This document shows, piece after piece, positions 19,573 to 64,000 of a stretch of DNA of 64,000 nucleotides. The position numbers and the translations under genes are program-made. The stretch's first letter is position 1; each line of letters begins with the position of its first letter. The notes beneath the pieces are model-generated. The model saw nothing but the letters and a program-made list of their open reading frames with translations, made no database searches and was not told the DNA's origin. Origin of the DNA: Ilex aquifolium. Its lineage: Eukaryota > Streptophyta > Magnoliopsida > Aquifoliales > Aquifoliaceae. The stretch is taken from contig OX637396.1 of NCBI GenBank assembly GCA_951799425.1, positions 12,499,701 through 12,563,700 of the forward strand. Reading direction: 5' to 3'.

Positions 19573-20559
19573 TATTTAGACACAATTTACTAACATAATA
19601 TACGAACCCAATTCAGTGTTATTGTTGCATTACATGTTGATTCTATTAGTAAACAAAGTCTACTACCATTGCATTAGCGATGAATCCCGATGTAAGTATT
19701 GTATTGTAGTTATACCAAAGAAAGGTTTGAGTTATATCATGGAGTCATTTGTTTGAAAATTGTGCCTTTTGTCTGAATAAAATTTAATTTTGAATCCCTA
19801 AAAAAGAAAAAAAGATTAATAATAGTTTAGTAAACTTATACTAAAATTTTTAGGAGTATTAAAAACAAGAATAAGAATTGGATTAAAAAAAACATATACT
19901 ATACGTTGACTATATATGAGTATCAGTGCTAGGCTAAATAACACCTACATAAAATCAACATGAATTCACGTGTGTTCCCATTTATATAATCCTCGTCAGT
20001 AATAGACTCAGAAAATTCAAAATGAAGTTTTCAAGTTAGGGCTAATAATCGAGCCGAATTTTACGAGCTTGAGTTGAGTTTGTTGAACTTGTTTTTCTAA
20101 ATAAAGTCCAAAAAATTATTCAAGTTCGATTTGTTTAAAATATGAACCGATCCCAAAATGAACCGAACCCAAACTGAATAGCTCGACTTAAATCTTCAGC
20201 TCTACCCTAAGCCCCTAAATACCTCGGTCATTCATTCTCGTGGTTTATTGGCACAGTTATTCACAGAAAAAAGGATTTCGACACTAAATGGTTTAAACAA
20301 AGGTTTTGTAGTTGAGTTAGTAGACTTGGATGTCAAGCCATGGCAATGTTGAGTGCTGTAGCAGCTCTATACGGGAGGAATTGGGTTCATTTTTCACCAA
20401 AAGAAAAAAGAAGAGATGACTGGGTTATTTTACAAAAAAACTCTGGGTTTTACTCTAAATAAACAGAAGTTCAGGGACATGCAGTAATAATAGAGAATTG
20501 ATATGTACTTTACAGTCTTCAACTATATGACTGGTCCAACGTTGACAACATAGCACATT
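19573..20559 (+). promoter_or_regulatory. Upstream region of the glucosylceramidase gene
   Basis: No gene seen. It lies between the young Gypsy and the probable 5' UTR exon, so it should hold the native promoter. A TATA-like aactatatga sits at 20521-20530 and a CT-rich Y-patch-like run at about 20574-20588, an arrangement common in plant core promoters. The exact start site is not determined. Confidence 0.4.
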
Positions 20560-20649
20560 CATCCAGGCACAAAGTCTCTCTCTCTCTCGCAGTCTCCACA
20601 TACTCTCAACCCTCTGCACTCTCAGACAATCAGTTCAACTTCCTCCCAG
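20560..20649 (+). other. Probable 5' UTR exon of the glucosylceramidase gene
   Basis: A CT-rich leader ends tcctcccag and is followed by gttaga at 20650, a plausible donor. The next acceptor (ttctgttcacag, ending 30482) lies five bases before the ATG at 30488. That would make a 9.8-kb intron inside the 5' UTR. This rests on position, composition and splice signals only; a transcript could show a different first exon. Confidence 0.45.
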
Positions 20650-23600
20650 GTTAGAATTCTGGCAATTCTTCCATAATTTTGATTATATATTCTTTATTGA
20701 CTGATGAAAAAATCTATATGATGTGAATGGAAGTGTTCTTTGTTTACTCAACACCCAGTTAAAAGGGTTTATCTGAATGCATATGTATGAGTTATAATTG
20801 AATCTGCATTTTCATCCCTGTAATGGTTTTTGTAGAAGAAGTTGTTTCTTCTGGAACTCTTATCCTTGTGAAAGTATTCACTGGTTTTAGTAGGAAGGAA
20901 AATCTTGTGGGTATATGTGTATACTTTCTTCTTCATTTCCTGAATTTTCTAAAATAATCTTTCATCCCATCAATTTCCCTCTCGTTGTTCGACTTCCCAC
21001 ATCGTCTATTCTTTCCTTTTACCTGCTCTCTTCTCAAATTTCTCTTCTCTTCTCTTTAAACGAGATAGAGAAGGGGGCAAAATGAAAATGCGAGAACAGA
21101 TGAGGACGTAAATCCTGTACATCGCACTGGTCTCACAGTAACATAGACCAATATCAATATCTATATGTGAAAACTTTAATGACAATATGAATTTGAAGCT
21201 GAAGCAGTGAATTCATGCCTTATTAGCTCTCATGTAATAGTAAACCTTTAATATAATGGCGATACCACTTCAACACTATCAATAGATAGTCACGTGGTAT
21301 CACAATCCAATAATATATTAATAAATAGATATGATGAATCTCAATTTTTTTAGTTGTGTACATCCAATTGTGCTATAACTCTATAAATACTCGTGGTTCA
21401 CACAATGAAAATGAATAAGAGAAATTAAGATATATATTTTTTTTCTATGGCATTTAGACTAAAGTCCTCTAACACCTCTAAAACTTCCATGATGAGCATC
21501 TCCTCCACCAACATTGAACAAACCTCTCAGCAACTATTTCCCTCTACCAATGCTCAGATAGACATCCTCAGTATGGAACTAACTAAAAACAACTACTCAA
21601 TATGAGTTTCAAAAATTCTGCCCCATCTCTGAGGTCACCAAGTTCTTGATTGCGCTGACAGATGAATTCTATGTTTTGCCCATTTCATCATGACTGATTC
21701 GACCAAAACCATCAACCTTGATTATGCAATGACAAGATCAACTATTTTTGGGCTGGTTGATTTCCTTTTCATGCCCAAATCAAATACTATGTTCATGCCC
21801 AAATCATTAGTCTACCTACATCCAACGGCATTTGGACAATGCTCGAAACATTACACATTGCTCATTCTCTTCAACTTTACATGGAGATGCAAGCACTCTC
21901 AAGAAGGGTCCTGACCCTATCCACAAATATTTTATTAAGCAAAGAATATTGATCATTAATTTGTTATTGTTGATCATCCCGTCTCCAATGACATTCTCAT
22001 TCTCGATTGTTTACTCTCCAAATATGGGCCTTTTCCTATAACAATCAGAACTTTTTGGCGCATAACCAAGGTCGCATACATTTATCTAGCAGCAGTGAAT
22101 GAGGTTGCGGTCTACAGTGCTGCAGTAACCACTTTTCTGGATCAACCTCGAAGAATCCCCAGCTCATCTTTTCAGCCAATCTGCTAAGTTCACAATAGAA
22201 TCGACCATGTTGCTCTTTAATGCCACAACTGCTACAATGAGGTTTTTCTATACATTTTCCCTACCACAGGCATACAATGCCTCCCTGCCCTCTACTTCTA
22301 CTGATTAATGGTATCCAGACTCTGTGGAACCCATCACATCATTTCAGATCTCTCCAATTTGAGCATCTCTTCTAAGTATTGTGGCAATGACATAAAGTTG
22401 GTAACGAAACATGTTTGAAAATTCAACATCTTAACACCTTTTTCACAAAATTTTCTTTTGTCTTACAAAACATTTTATGTGTTCCAAGTACTCGACGTAT
22501 GCTTCTTTCTATCAATAAGTTCGTCGAAGATAATCACTGTTGGTTTGAATTTTATGTCTCCATTTTTGAGTTAAGGACAATTCAAGTATTCAATGCAACC
22601 TTCTTTTCGTCAATAAGTTTGTCAAAGATAAGCACTGATGGTATGAATTTCACGTTTCTCATTTTTGTATTAAGGACAATTTAATTGGGAAAGTTTTGCT
22701 CCAAGGGTCGAGCATGAATTGTCTCTATGCGCTTTAGTTGAATAGGGCCATCAATAAAGAAGCTCTTCTTCATGATGCACATGATTGGTGGCACCAACAG
22801 CTCGACCATCGAGCTCTTCCCATTGTTCGTATTGTCTTGTAACAGATAAGAGAACCATTCAAACCCAATAAATTCAAAATGATCTATAGAAAAAGTCATT
22901 CATTACTGTTCCCCATTCCATCCTCTCTAGCCAGGGCAGCCTTTAGAAATTATTTACTCTGATGTTTGGGGTCCAAACCTCTTGCAGTCCTTTCATGGGA
23001 ATAGTTATTACGTTCATTTTGTGGACACATTCAATAAATATACCTGGATCTTTCTATTTTCTAATAAAACTAATGTACTGCAGTATTTCAAAAAAGTTCA
23101 TCCTTTAGTAGAAAACATATCTCACAATAAAATCAAATATTTGCATGATGATTACTGTGGTGATTGGACAGAGGGTTTCCTGCCCCTATACCCACCAACA
23201 AAATGGCGTGGCAGGGTGCAAATATCGTCCTAATATTGAAACCATGTTAGCTTTACCGGCATGCCCCCTCTCCCTTCCCCCAAGTGTTATTTGGAGCTTT
23301 GCCTTTGAAACAACTGCATACTTCTTCAATCGACTGACATCCTCAAACATTAACAATGATACTCCTCTCAACAAATTTTCTTAGAAGAAGTTAGAGTTTG
23401 CATTTCTCAAGTTTTTTGTGTGTTTTTTATCCATGTTTATGCCCTTATCGATAGCATAAATTTCAGTTTTAATCTACCTACAACACCATGGATATTATTG
23501 ATTCGATCCTCTTCATCACAAGATTTATATTTCTCTCAACTTTGCGTTTGATGGAGAATTATTTCCATTTGAAAATTTCCAATCTGCAACTCCTTCATCT

Positions 23601-23851
23601 CCAATGTTATTGATAACTGCTCCAGTAGTCCAAGTAATGTCCTTTCCTTAACAACACATCGCTGTTGTACAATTTGTACCTCCAATAAAGTTAACAATGC
23701 CCACTTTTGCCCCATGAAAGACATATGCCATTGCTCATGTGCCACATGCCTCATTAGCCATAAATACACTGACCTGATCCTCCTTGACTCCACCACACCC
23801 ACATCATTATCGTTCTTATTCTGTAGTCATTCTTTACGCCACCACACCCAC

Positions 23852-24150
23852 TGATGTAGATCGTAGTAGAGAAGAAGAAGGGGATGAGAAAAGAAGAAGA
23901 AGGGGATCAGGAGAGAGAGAATTTTGAGGAAGAAGCAATATCAAGATTCAATATCAGTAATCAATAATAATCAAAGTCTAGTCTAAATAAAACCCTTACA
24001 TGCATCCTTTTATATAGGAAAACTAAAACCTTAAAATAAATAAATAATGACAAATGAACCCTCACAAGTTAAAAGATAAATATTAAAAGTATCTAAATAA
24101 CTATCATAATTAATCTATAATATCTATTCAATTCCTACACGATCCCATCA
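23852..24150 (-). repeat. Left LTR (3' LTR) of the gag-only element
   Basis: 299 bp, similar to 26123-26454. It contains tttatatagg, probably the promoter TATA region, read on the plus strand here. Confidence 0.8.
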
Positions 24151-24455
24151 TTCTCCTCCAGTTGAGAAAAACTCTCATCCGGAGAGTCTTCAAAGTAGAA
24201 GTACCCTAAGGGAGCAGCATGAAGATGACATAACACCTCATCTAGAATGAAAGAACCATCACCATCTTTCCATCGACCAGAATAAATTCAAGAATCTCCA
24301 TCTGTAACAATGTAAATTTGGTCATGTAGCGCATCGTCTATTTGGTCCGAAATATGTGATGGAAGTGAAAAGATAAAAATTGGATCTAGTGCTGAGGAAG
24401 AAGCAATTCCACCAGTAGAAACACTTGATAACAAAATAGGAGGTTCTGAAGTACC

Positions 24456-25583
24456 TCAATTAAGTAGCATGTCATCCAAATAAAAATCTGGACTAATACT
24501 AACATTCAATGGAAAATTAAGCAAATAAGCATTAGATCCAAATTTAAGAATAGCAAAACAATTCTCATTAGGTTTAAACAAAAAGCATTCAATGAGACAA
24601 GATATCGATGACAAAGGAGCAACAATAATGTCCTGGTGCTGAAAATAAGAAAGTACAAACTCAATTGAACACTTGACAGTAGGCAAAGAAACAAAGTTAA
24701 CACTCTCAAGTGGGGCAGAATCCAGAACAATGTCAACAATCTCAGGTGGAGAAGAATCCGAAACAAAATCAACAATCTCATATGAAGAAGAATCCACAAC
24801 AATGCCATCATGATTCGGAATAGTAGACACAGAATAATTGCCACCAGATTCTAAAATAGATAGCTCAATATGTTCAACATCTTGCATAGAAACCAACTGA
24901 ATGAATTTTTCCTCAAGTTCAATGATTAGTGATGATTCAACTTTTAGCTCCGATGAGGTAGGAAACATGATAGGATCAAAAATAATCTCATCACTAGTAT
25001 CAATGTTCAAACGATTGAAAGTATGTTTTGAAGGATGGAAAACATGAGGGTCCAACGAAACAGAAATATGGCTATCATTATGCGGGTGTCTGACATTAGG
25101 TGAAACTGGAGACTTGTCCTTATTTTCTTCCATTTGTTGACTTGCAAGAATTTTAGTCAAGTGAGAAAGTTGAGTTGTTAATTCAGATAATTGGTTTTTC
25201 ATCCCTCTACACTCTTCACGTAATTGGCCGAGTGAATGTTTAGTATTGACAACTCCAATTTCAAAGATCTCAACCTTTTTTTCTAGAGCAGTTTGGGCTT
25301 TTGAATGGTCACTAATGACATTGAATATAGATCCAAATTGACCTTGATGATGACTTTGGGAAGCATGACGTTGGTAATTGTTATGTGACCTAAGTGTCCT
25401 AGATTAGTCATCTAGATAATCTTCATAATAAAACTCAAATTTACTATGGACTTTATGATGACTCCGAGAAACTCTAGGAGTGGAATAGGTATAGTGATGA
25501 CGTTGTGGAGAATTGTGAACTTGAGACATTCTTGATGTTGGATAAGTATATGAATAGGCATCATAATGATCATATGAACTCAT
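24456..25583 (-). pseudogene. Gag-like protein of the non-autonomous LTR element, one stop
   Basis: Minus-strand frame of 376 codons from ATG at 25583 to the stop at 24456, broken once by TAA at 25406-25404 (codon 60). The N-terminal part is Ser/Tyr/His-rich (MSSYDHYDAYSYTYPTS). The middle is a short coiled coil (MKNQLSELTTQLSHLTKIL) and the C-terminal half is acidic with no recognised domain. There are no cysteine knuckles or protease. Calling it gag-like rests on its place in the element, not on a clear match. An internal start at 25202 would give 248 aa. Confidence 0.55.
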
Positions 25584-25784
25584 GATTAACTTTGAAAGAT
25601 GAGACTAACATAAGAATGAGTTCAAGAATGCAATTGATAATTACAAGAAGTGATAAAACTAAAATAGAAAAAAATATGTTTTGGACCTTTTGCAAATTCT
25701 CTAATTTTTCAATGAATAAAAATATTAGTTTCAAATTTCTATGGGAATACATACCATAATCAAGAGGAAATTCTGAAAATTTTT

Positions 25785-25965
25785 GGGGATGATTCTGCAA
25801 TTTTATGGATCTTTTGGGAATGTTTCTGCAATTCTGGAACTTATGGGGGGAAGATTCTGTAATTTTTGGAACTTCTGGTGATGGTTCTGCAACTTCTGAA
25901 ACTTTTTGGGGTGTTTGTGTAATTTTTGTAACAGCCGGGATGTTGCTGCAATTTTCCAGACTGCA
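25785..25965. repeat. Diverged ~32-bp tandem repeats
   Basis: Five or so imperfect units of the type ttctgcaattttggaacttttgg with a spacing near 32 bp lie between the gag-like frame and the 5' LTR of the gag-only element. Confidence 0.55.
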
Positions 25966-26107
25966 GAGACAGTTCTGTTTTTTTTTTTTTTTTTTGTTTT
26001 TCACTGCTTATAGTGATGAACAGTATTTTTCGGTGAACAGTGAATAGTGCGTGATGAACAATGCGCATGATGAACAATAATTTTTTTTTGGTACGAATCG
26101 AAGTTGG

Positions 26108-26119
26108 GCTCTGATACCA
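26108..26119 (-). other. tRNA-Met primer-binding site of the gag-only element
   Basis: Minus strand TGGTATCAGAGC, complementary to the 3' end of plant initiator tRNA-Met, 3 bp inside the right LTR. Confidence 0.85.
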
Positions 26120-26122
26120 AAT

Positions 26123-26454
26123 TGATGTAGATTGTAATAGAGAAGAATTAGGGATGAGAAGGGAAGAAGAAGGGGATGAGAAAAGAAGAAGGGGATGAGG
26201 AGAAAGAGAATTTTGAGGAAGAAGTAATATTAAGATTCAATATCAGTAATCAATAATAATTAAAGTGTAGTCTAAATAAAATCCTTACATGCATCCCTTT
26301 ATATAGGGAAACTAAAACCCTAAAATAAATAAATAATGACAAATAAACTCTCACAAGTTAAAAAAAATTACTTAAAAAATAAATATTAAAAGTATCTAAA
26401 TAACTATCATAATTAATCTATAATATCTATTCAATTCCTACACGATCCCCATCA
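26123..26454 (-). repeat. Right LTR (5' LTR) of the gag-only element
   Basis: 332 bp. It differs from the left LTR by substitutions and small insertions, for example an extra GA-rich segment near 26145-26170, so the insertion is older than the young Gypsy and young Copia. Confidence 0.8.
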
Positions 26455-28521
26455 CCTAGATCATCCATTGCCTCAATTAATCCTTTACCTCCGGCAATGC
26501 AAATCCGATTGTTTCTCAAGCAAAAAATGGTACTTGCTAACCAAAAATCTTCACCATTCATACAAAAACACTCCCTACCCAATGCTATCTCATCATCACC
26601 TCAACAAATGTTATTCTCACTGGTGTAACTATTCCCATATGCATTCTCTCTGGGCACACGACAATAATTCATGAGCTAAATGCCTTAATAAAAAATGGCA
26701 CTTAGTGCCTTGAACCACCACCGCCCAACACCAACTTCATCAGTGGTAAGTGGATCTTTTGAATTCAATGAAAGACAGATAATAGAGTAAATTGATATAA
26801 AGCCCGCCTGTCACCAAAGGATTCAATCAACTAGAGGGCACAAACTATACAAATGCAATCAACCCCATCATTAAGCTAGTCACTACTCATGCTGTTTTAA
26901 GTATTGCTTGCTGTAGGTGGCTAATTCCTCAACTTGACGTCAACATCTTTTTACATGGAACTCTTAAGAAGGTTATACACGAATCAACCTCCCGGTTTTG
27001 TTGACTCTCACTTTCCCAATGATGTGTATTGCCTTTGGAAATCCTTGTATGGGGTTAAGAATCCCGTGGGTTGTTCACATAACTAAGTAGTTTCCTCACA
27101 ATCTCCTCTTTGGATCTATCTTAGGCTATCAACAAAGTCTGTTAATATATGCAACAACCCATAATTACTCATTAGACCACGTCAAACGAATCCTCCATTA
27201 TCTTAAAGGCATCATTAATATCCAATATCACATCCAAAGGTCCATATTTTACTCTTCCTAAGCCTTTTTCGACATCGACTGGATGGGTTAACTTGAAGAC
27301 AAAAAATTAACTAGTGGGTATGCCATCTTTTTTTGGTCCAAACATTGTCTCTTGATCCTAATGTAAACCAGGTTGTTAAAGGTTCAAGCACCAAAACTGA
27401 ATATAAAGCACTCGTTCGACACCACTACTAAAATATTCTAGATTCAATCTTTTTTCAAGTAGCTACATATTTCTTTACCCATATCCCTTTCCTTGACAAC
27501 ACTCTGTTGTTGAACAATTTGTACCTCCAATCAAGTTAACATTGCCCACTTTTGCCCCATGCAACTGCCCGTGTGTCAAAGTTGTAGTAATTTTTTGGAA
27601 AAGTCCGGTTCTCTTTCTCTTTGAGCTTTCTGTCCCCAATCCACTACATCGTTCCTTCATATACCTCCCCACCAATAGATAGAGACAAGTGGAAATAACC
27701 AAACCACGTCTACAAAATGCCAGTACCATACAACTACTTCAAAGCCAATGTGATGCTCCTTAGTCAGATGACCCTTAACAGTCTCAAATACATTGGCCCC
27801 ATCCTTCTTGACTCCAACAATTCTTTCCACCGCGACACTACCCACACCCACATTATCTACTGCCCCAATTAATCCTCCACGCCATAGCAATACACATCAG
27901 ATGGTTACTCGAACAAAAGGTGGTATTCGCTAACTCAAAATCCTCACCATTTCTACAAAATACCCTCTACCCAATGCTACCTAAGCACCATCCCAACAAA
28001 TGTTATTTCAAATTTGGTGTCATTATTGCCATATGAATTCACGCTTAGCACATGACAATAATTGATGACCTCGACACCTTAATAAAAAATGGCCCTTAGT
28101 CCCTTGAACAACACCCATTTGTCGGTTTCAAGTGAATTTTAGATTCAATGAAAGACAGATAGTAGAGTAGAATGATACAAAGCTCGCCATATCGCTAAAG
28201 GATCCAATCAACTAGAGGGCATAGACTGTAAGAAGCATATTCAGCCCCGTGATTAAGCCAGTCAATGTTCACTTTATTTTAAGTATTGCTACTCGGCGGG
28301 GTGGCCAATTCATCAACGTGATGTCAATAATACCTTTTTATAAGGAACTCTCAAGAAGAATGTCTACATGACACCACCTCCCAATTTCGTTGACTCTTAC
28401 TTCCCCATGATGTGCGCGGCCTCGGGAAATCCTTGTATGGGCTTAAGAATTCCATGTTTTGTTCAAACGATTGAGTAGTTTCCTCGTAATCACTTGTTCA
28501 GTTCTATCTTAGGCTATCAAC

Positions 28522-29681
28522 CAGTGAAGTTCCAATACGTTATTTGCCCTCATGTATTCTTGTGTGACATGTCTGCGACATGGACACGCTCGGATACGTG
28601 TCAGATACACAAAAATCAGTTTCCAATTTTTTTGATAATTGGACACGTCCCGAATACGTTTTCTCCAACTTATAATTTCCAATTGTTCATAGTTGGGTTG
28701 ATGAAGACAGACGACAACGACAATGAAGAAGCTGACGAGAAAGACGAAACTCGAGGCACAATACTGAGAAAGAGGTGTGTCGGTGTGTGTTTGAGAGAGA
28801 AAGAGAGAGGGGGTTTGAGGGGTTACGGTAGATCCAATGATCAAAATATCGTTTCGAAACAGTCGAAACATCCGAAATATTTCCGTTTCCAAGGAGATCG
28901 AAACGAATCAGTAATGAAAACGAAATTCTAATACTTCGAGGTGTTCCATAATGTTTTGAAATGTTTTGTTATATTTCAATGCATTTGCACAATTATTTTG
29001 GAATGTTTTAAGATATTTCAAGATATCTTAATATATTTCGACCAATGTTTTGAAAAAATAATTCTTAAATTTTTATTTTTTTTCATTCTATTTCTAAAAC
29101 AAGTCAAAACGTTTCCAAAACACGTCGAAACGTTTCCGTTTCTTAGGTGACCGAAACAATGTACCGAAATGAAATTTTGATCCTTGGGTAGGTCTATTTT
29201 TTTTTTTTTTTTTGAAAGTGGTAGATATTTTTCATTCCTTCTAGATTATTGTGTTGCTTAAATCAAGTCATTGTCATGTGGCATGTCATTATTTGTTTTC
29301 TCCGATTTTTGCCTTATCTCCGTATCAACTTGAAAAAATGTGGCCCCAGATTAAATGAGAACTTAAAACTTGTACATTCCATTGGATGAGCTAACTTCAT
29401 AAATGATATGTTTTATGGGTCTTTGTTTGGTCCAATAAATTAATGGGTGAATTAAACTTAGACTACATTTGGGCCAAATTTATCCATTTATTTGGGCCAA
29501 AAATATGTATAAAAATGTGTATTGGGTCAAATTTATGAACTACTAGTCATATAAAAATTAAATACACATATTTATTCAACATGTCCCCAACGTATTCGTC
29601 TCTTACTTTTTTAGAAATAGCGTATTTGTGTGTCTATATTGTATCATATCCGTGTCCCGTGTCCGTGTCCGTACTTCTTAG
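28522..29681. mobile_element. hAT-like non-autonomous element, 1160 bp
   Basis: Flanked by an 8-bp direct repeat ctatcaac (28514-28521 and 29682-29689). The undisturbed sequence is present in the other copy of the duplicated Copia near 27123, which serves as the empty site. The ends are weakly inverted (CAGTGAAGT and, on the other strand, CTAAGAAGT). No transposase is visible. A smaller hAT MITE (28835-29186) is nested inside. Confidence 0.7.
28835..29186. mobile_element. hAT MITE, family 1, copy 1
   Basis: 352 bp. The ends are inverted (CAATGATCAAAATATCGTTT on the left; CAAGGATCAAAATTTC on the other strand at the right). The 8-bp flanks ggtagatc (28827-28834) and ggtaggtc (29187-29194) differ at one base. 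The interior is rich in gaaacgtttcc-type motifs. Same family as 41975-42324, and it shares ends with 51903-53414. Confidence 0.85.
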
Positions 29682-30487
29682 CTATCAACAAAGTGTATCA
29701 ATATATGTAGCAACCCGCTGCCGCCCATTGCATTGCGTCAATCGAATCTTCCATTATTTTAGAGGCAACATCAACAAAGGTCCTCATTTTACACTCTCTG
29801 AGCCTTTTCCAACAGTGGTTGGGTAGGTTATCTTGAACACAAAAAATCAACAAGTGGGTATGCCATCTTTTTTGGTCCCAACATTATCTTTTGATTCTCA
29901 TGTAAAACTAGTTGTTGCAGCTACGTATCTCTTTACCCAAATGCCTGATTTTGTAGTGTGATAGTATAGGTACAACATATGTCACTATCAATCCTCTCTT
30001 TCATAAACAAATGAAACATATTGAAATTGCTTTACACTTTATTCATGATAATATTTCTACATGCAACCTTGAAGTGCGCTATATATCCACCAAAGATCTA
30101 TACTCTTACAAGTTGTTTTGTACACCACAATTTCAACTCCTTCGCGACATCATAGTCGAATACTTCACTTGCGGGGACGTGTCTGAGACAATGATTAGCC
30201 TAAACTAATCTTATCTCCTAGCCACACATTCAAACTTCCTTTTGTAATTCAAAAACTATAGTATCTTATCCTATCAGATTGTACACATCCAATTGTATTA
30301 TAAATTGTGACAATGAAAATCAATGAGAAGTCAGTTATCTATCCATTTTAGATTGAACCAACTATTAACAAGTCAAATTCCAAAAGTGCACTAAAATGAA
30401 CAAAACAAAAGACAACATGGGATTTGATTTGTTTGAATACTAGCTGATTGATGATCTTCTAATTGTTGCATTCTGTTCACAGGAAAG

Positions 30488-63454
<32,967 letters not shown>

Positions 63455-63939
63455 GAGAGCTTCTACAAAAATCTAGAATTTTCAAGATGGCCAAATTGGT
63501 TGATGAATGCATTTCAGAAATTTTGATTCAGCCAAATTGGTTAACTTGTTACTATCTTATTTAGAACAAGAAAGTTTTTACAGTGAAGCAATTGCTTGTG
63601 AGGGAGTTCCAGTTATTAAATATTATATTTTGGCTGAATGAGGAATTTACTACAAGTTATCACATTTTAGGGGCTTTAGTGTAATATAAAAAAGAGCAAA
63701 CCTCACTTTACCACCTTTTGCTATACCCCAAATTCATTTTACGTCCCTTAAAGTTTAAAAGCCTCCACATATCCCTCTAGTGGACTAAAGTGCATGGTTA
63801 AAAAATCCGTCCAAATTAACAGAATTCAACAAAAAGACTTTAATACCCTTCTTTACTCCATCCCTTTGTCGAACACGCACCAACGAACCAAAAAATGAAT
63901 TGAAACCGAAACCAAAATCAAAATCTGTGGGTCCGTGTG

Positions 63940-63947
<8 letters not shown>
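63455..63947 (+). other. 3' UTR and downstream DNA of the glucosylceramidase gene
   Basis: The 3' UTR follows the TGA at 63452-63454. No canonical AATAAA is close; AT-rich runs near 63617-63690 (aatataaaaaag) are the likeliest polyadenylation region. From about 63700 the sequence (cactttaccaccttttgc) resembles the end of a repeat that runs out of the window. I could not identify it. Confidence 0.45.

Positions 63948-64000
<53 letters not shown>
63948..64000. repeat. GA microsatellite at the window edge
   Basis: An uninterrupted GA dinucleotide run of about 53 bp to the end of the window; its true length is unknown. Confidence 0.95.

Larger units (their letters stand above)
23852..26454 (-). 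mobile_element. Non-autonomous gag-only LTR element
   Basis: The LTRs start TGATGTAGAT and end ATCCC(C)ATCA. On the minus strand a primer-binding site (TGGTATCAGAGC, complementary to initiator tRNA-Met) lies beside the right LTR and a polypurine tract (AACTGGAGGAGAA) beside the left LTR, so the element reads right to left. The roughly 1.97-kb interior has a single long frame and no protease, reverse transcriptase or integrase. This fits the small gag-only (TR-GAG-like) class. Flanks cccac and cctag align to one site in the other copy of the duplicated host, which suggests a decayed 5-bp duplication. Confidence 0.8.
23641..29942 (+). repeat. Internal tandem duplication in the old Copia
   Basis: Copy 1 runs from about 23641 (cctttccttaacaacaca) to about 27483; copy 2 starts at about 27486 (cctttccttgacaacactc) and runs to about 29942. 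Without later insertions each copy is about 1.2 kb and covers the Copia reverse transcriptase and RNase H region. Copy 1 contains the LTR element at 23852-26454, absent from copy 2. Copy 2 contains the 1160-bp element at 28522-29681, absent from copy 1. Confidence 0.75.
21350..30340 (+). mobile_element. Old degenerate Ty1/Copia element in the 5' UTR intron
   Basis: Sense-oriented remains of a Copia polyprotein, broken by many stops and frameshifts. Gag-like sequence begins near 21450; integrase-like sequence (SYYVHFVDTFNKYTWIFLF) is near 23000; reverse transcriptase lies near 26900-27060 and again near 28270-28460; RNase H (STSGYAIFF) is near 27310 and again near 29850. LTR remnants share tacatccaattgt-type sequence near 21360 and 30285. 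The RT to RNase H region occurs twice because of an internal tandem duplication. Two later insertions (23852-26454 and 28522-29681) split it. Ends are approximate. Confidence 0.7.

Overview
This window looks like nuclear DNA of a eudicot plant. The coding genes have many short exons with GT-AG introns, the intergenic DNA is AT-rich, and retrotransposons of plant-specific lineages (Tat-type Ty3/Gypsy, Ty1/Copia), hAT-type MITEs, a SINE and a LINE dominate. I cannot name the species.

Layout. 1-6575: intergenic DNA with a lone cytochrome c exon fragment (2015-2074), a tRNA-type SINE (3473-3583, 16-bp target duplication) and a hAT-type MITE (3842-4339, 8-bp duplication). 6576-19567: a complete, very young Ty3/Gypsy Tat-lineage element. 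It has 709-bp LTRs differing at one base by eye, a perfect 5-bp duplication (aatgc) and an uninterrupted 1823-aa gag-pol. Downstream of pol it carries a 54-bp tandem repeat array that folds into hairpins and, on the opposite strand, two intron-containing genes that splice into open frames of 338 and 802 codons. 20560-63454: one host gene for a non-lysosomal glucosylceramidase (GBA2-like, family GH116). It has 19 coding exons (943 aa), a probable 5' UTR exon, and four introns of 7-10 kb swollen by transposons.

Inside the gene, the 5' UTR intron holds an old sense-oriented Copia element with an internal tandem duplication. That element is itself hit by a gag-only LTR element (23852-26454) and a hAT-like element (28522-29681) that contains another hAT MITE. 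Intron 2 of the transcript is almost entirely an old Tat-lineage Gypsy (30935-40165) that lost its integrase and took a LINE (33860-34655). Intron 3 holds a hAT MITE, two fold-back repeats and a deleted Copia (45202-47171). The intron after coding exon 5 holds a young antisense Copia (49938-56223) with a 1.5-kb hAT element inside it.

How it fits together. The only host gene I can support is the glucosylceramidase; all 18 coding introns are canonical and the frame is open throughout, so it appears functional despite about 26 kb of inserted DNA. The least ordinary biology is in the young Gypsy: two spliced antisense genes sharing one domain type, a MYB-core-like repeat cluster upstream of one, and a hairpin array whose divergent last units keep their pairing. 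An older relative in intron 2 retains a decayed version of the antisense gene, so this is a lineage trait. All comparisons were done by eye.
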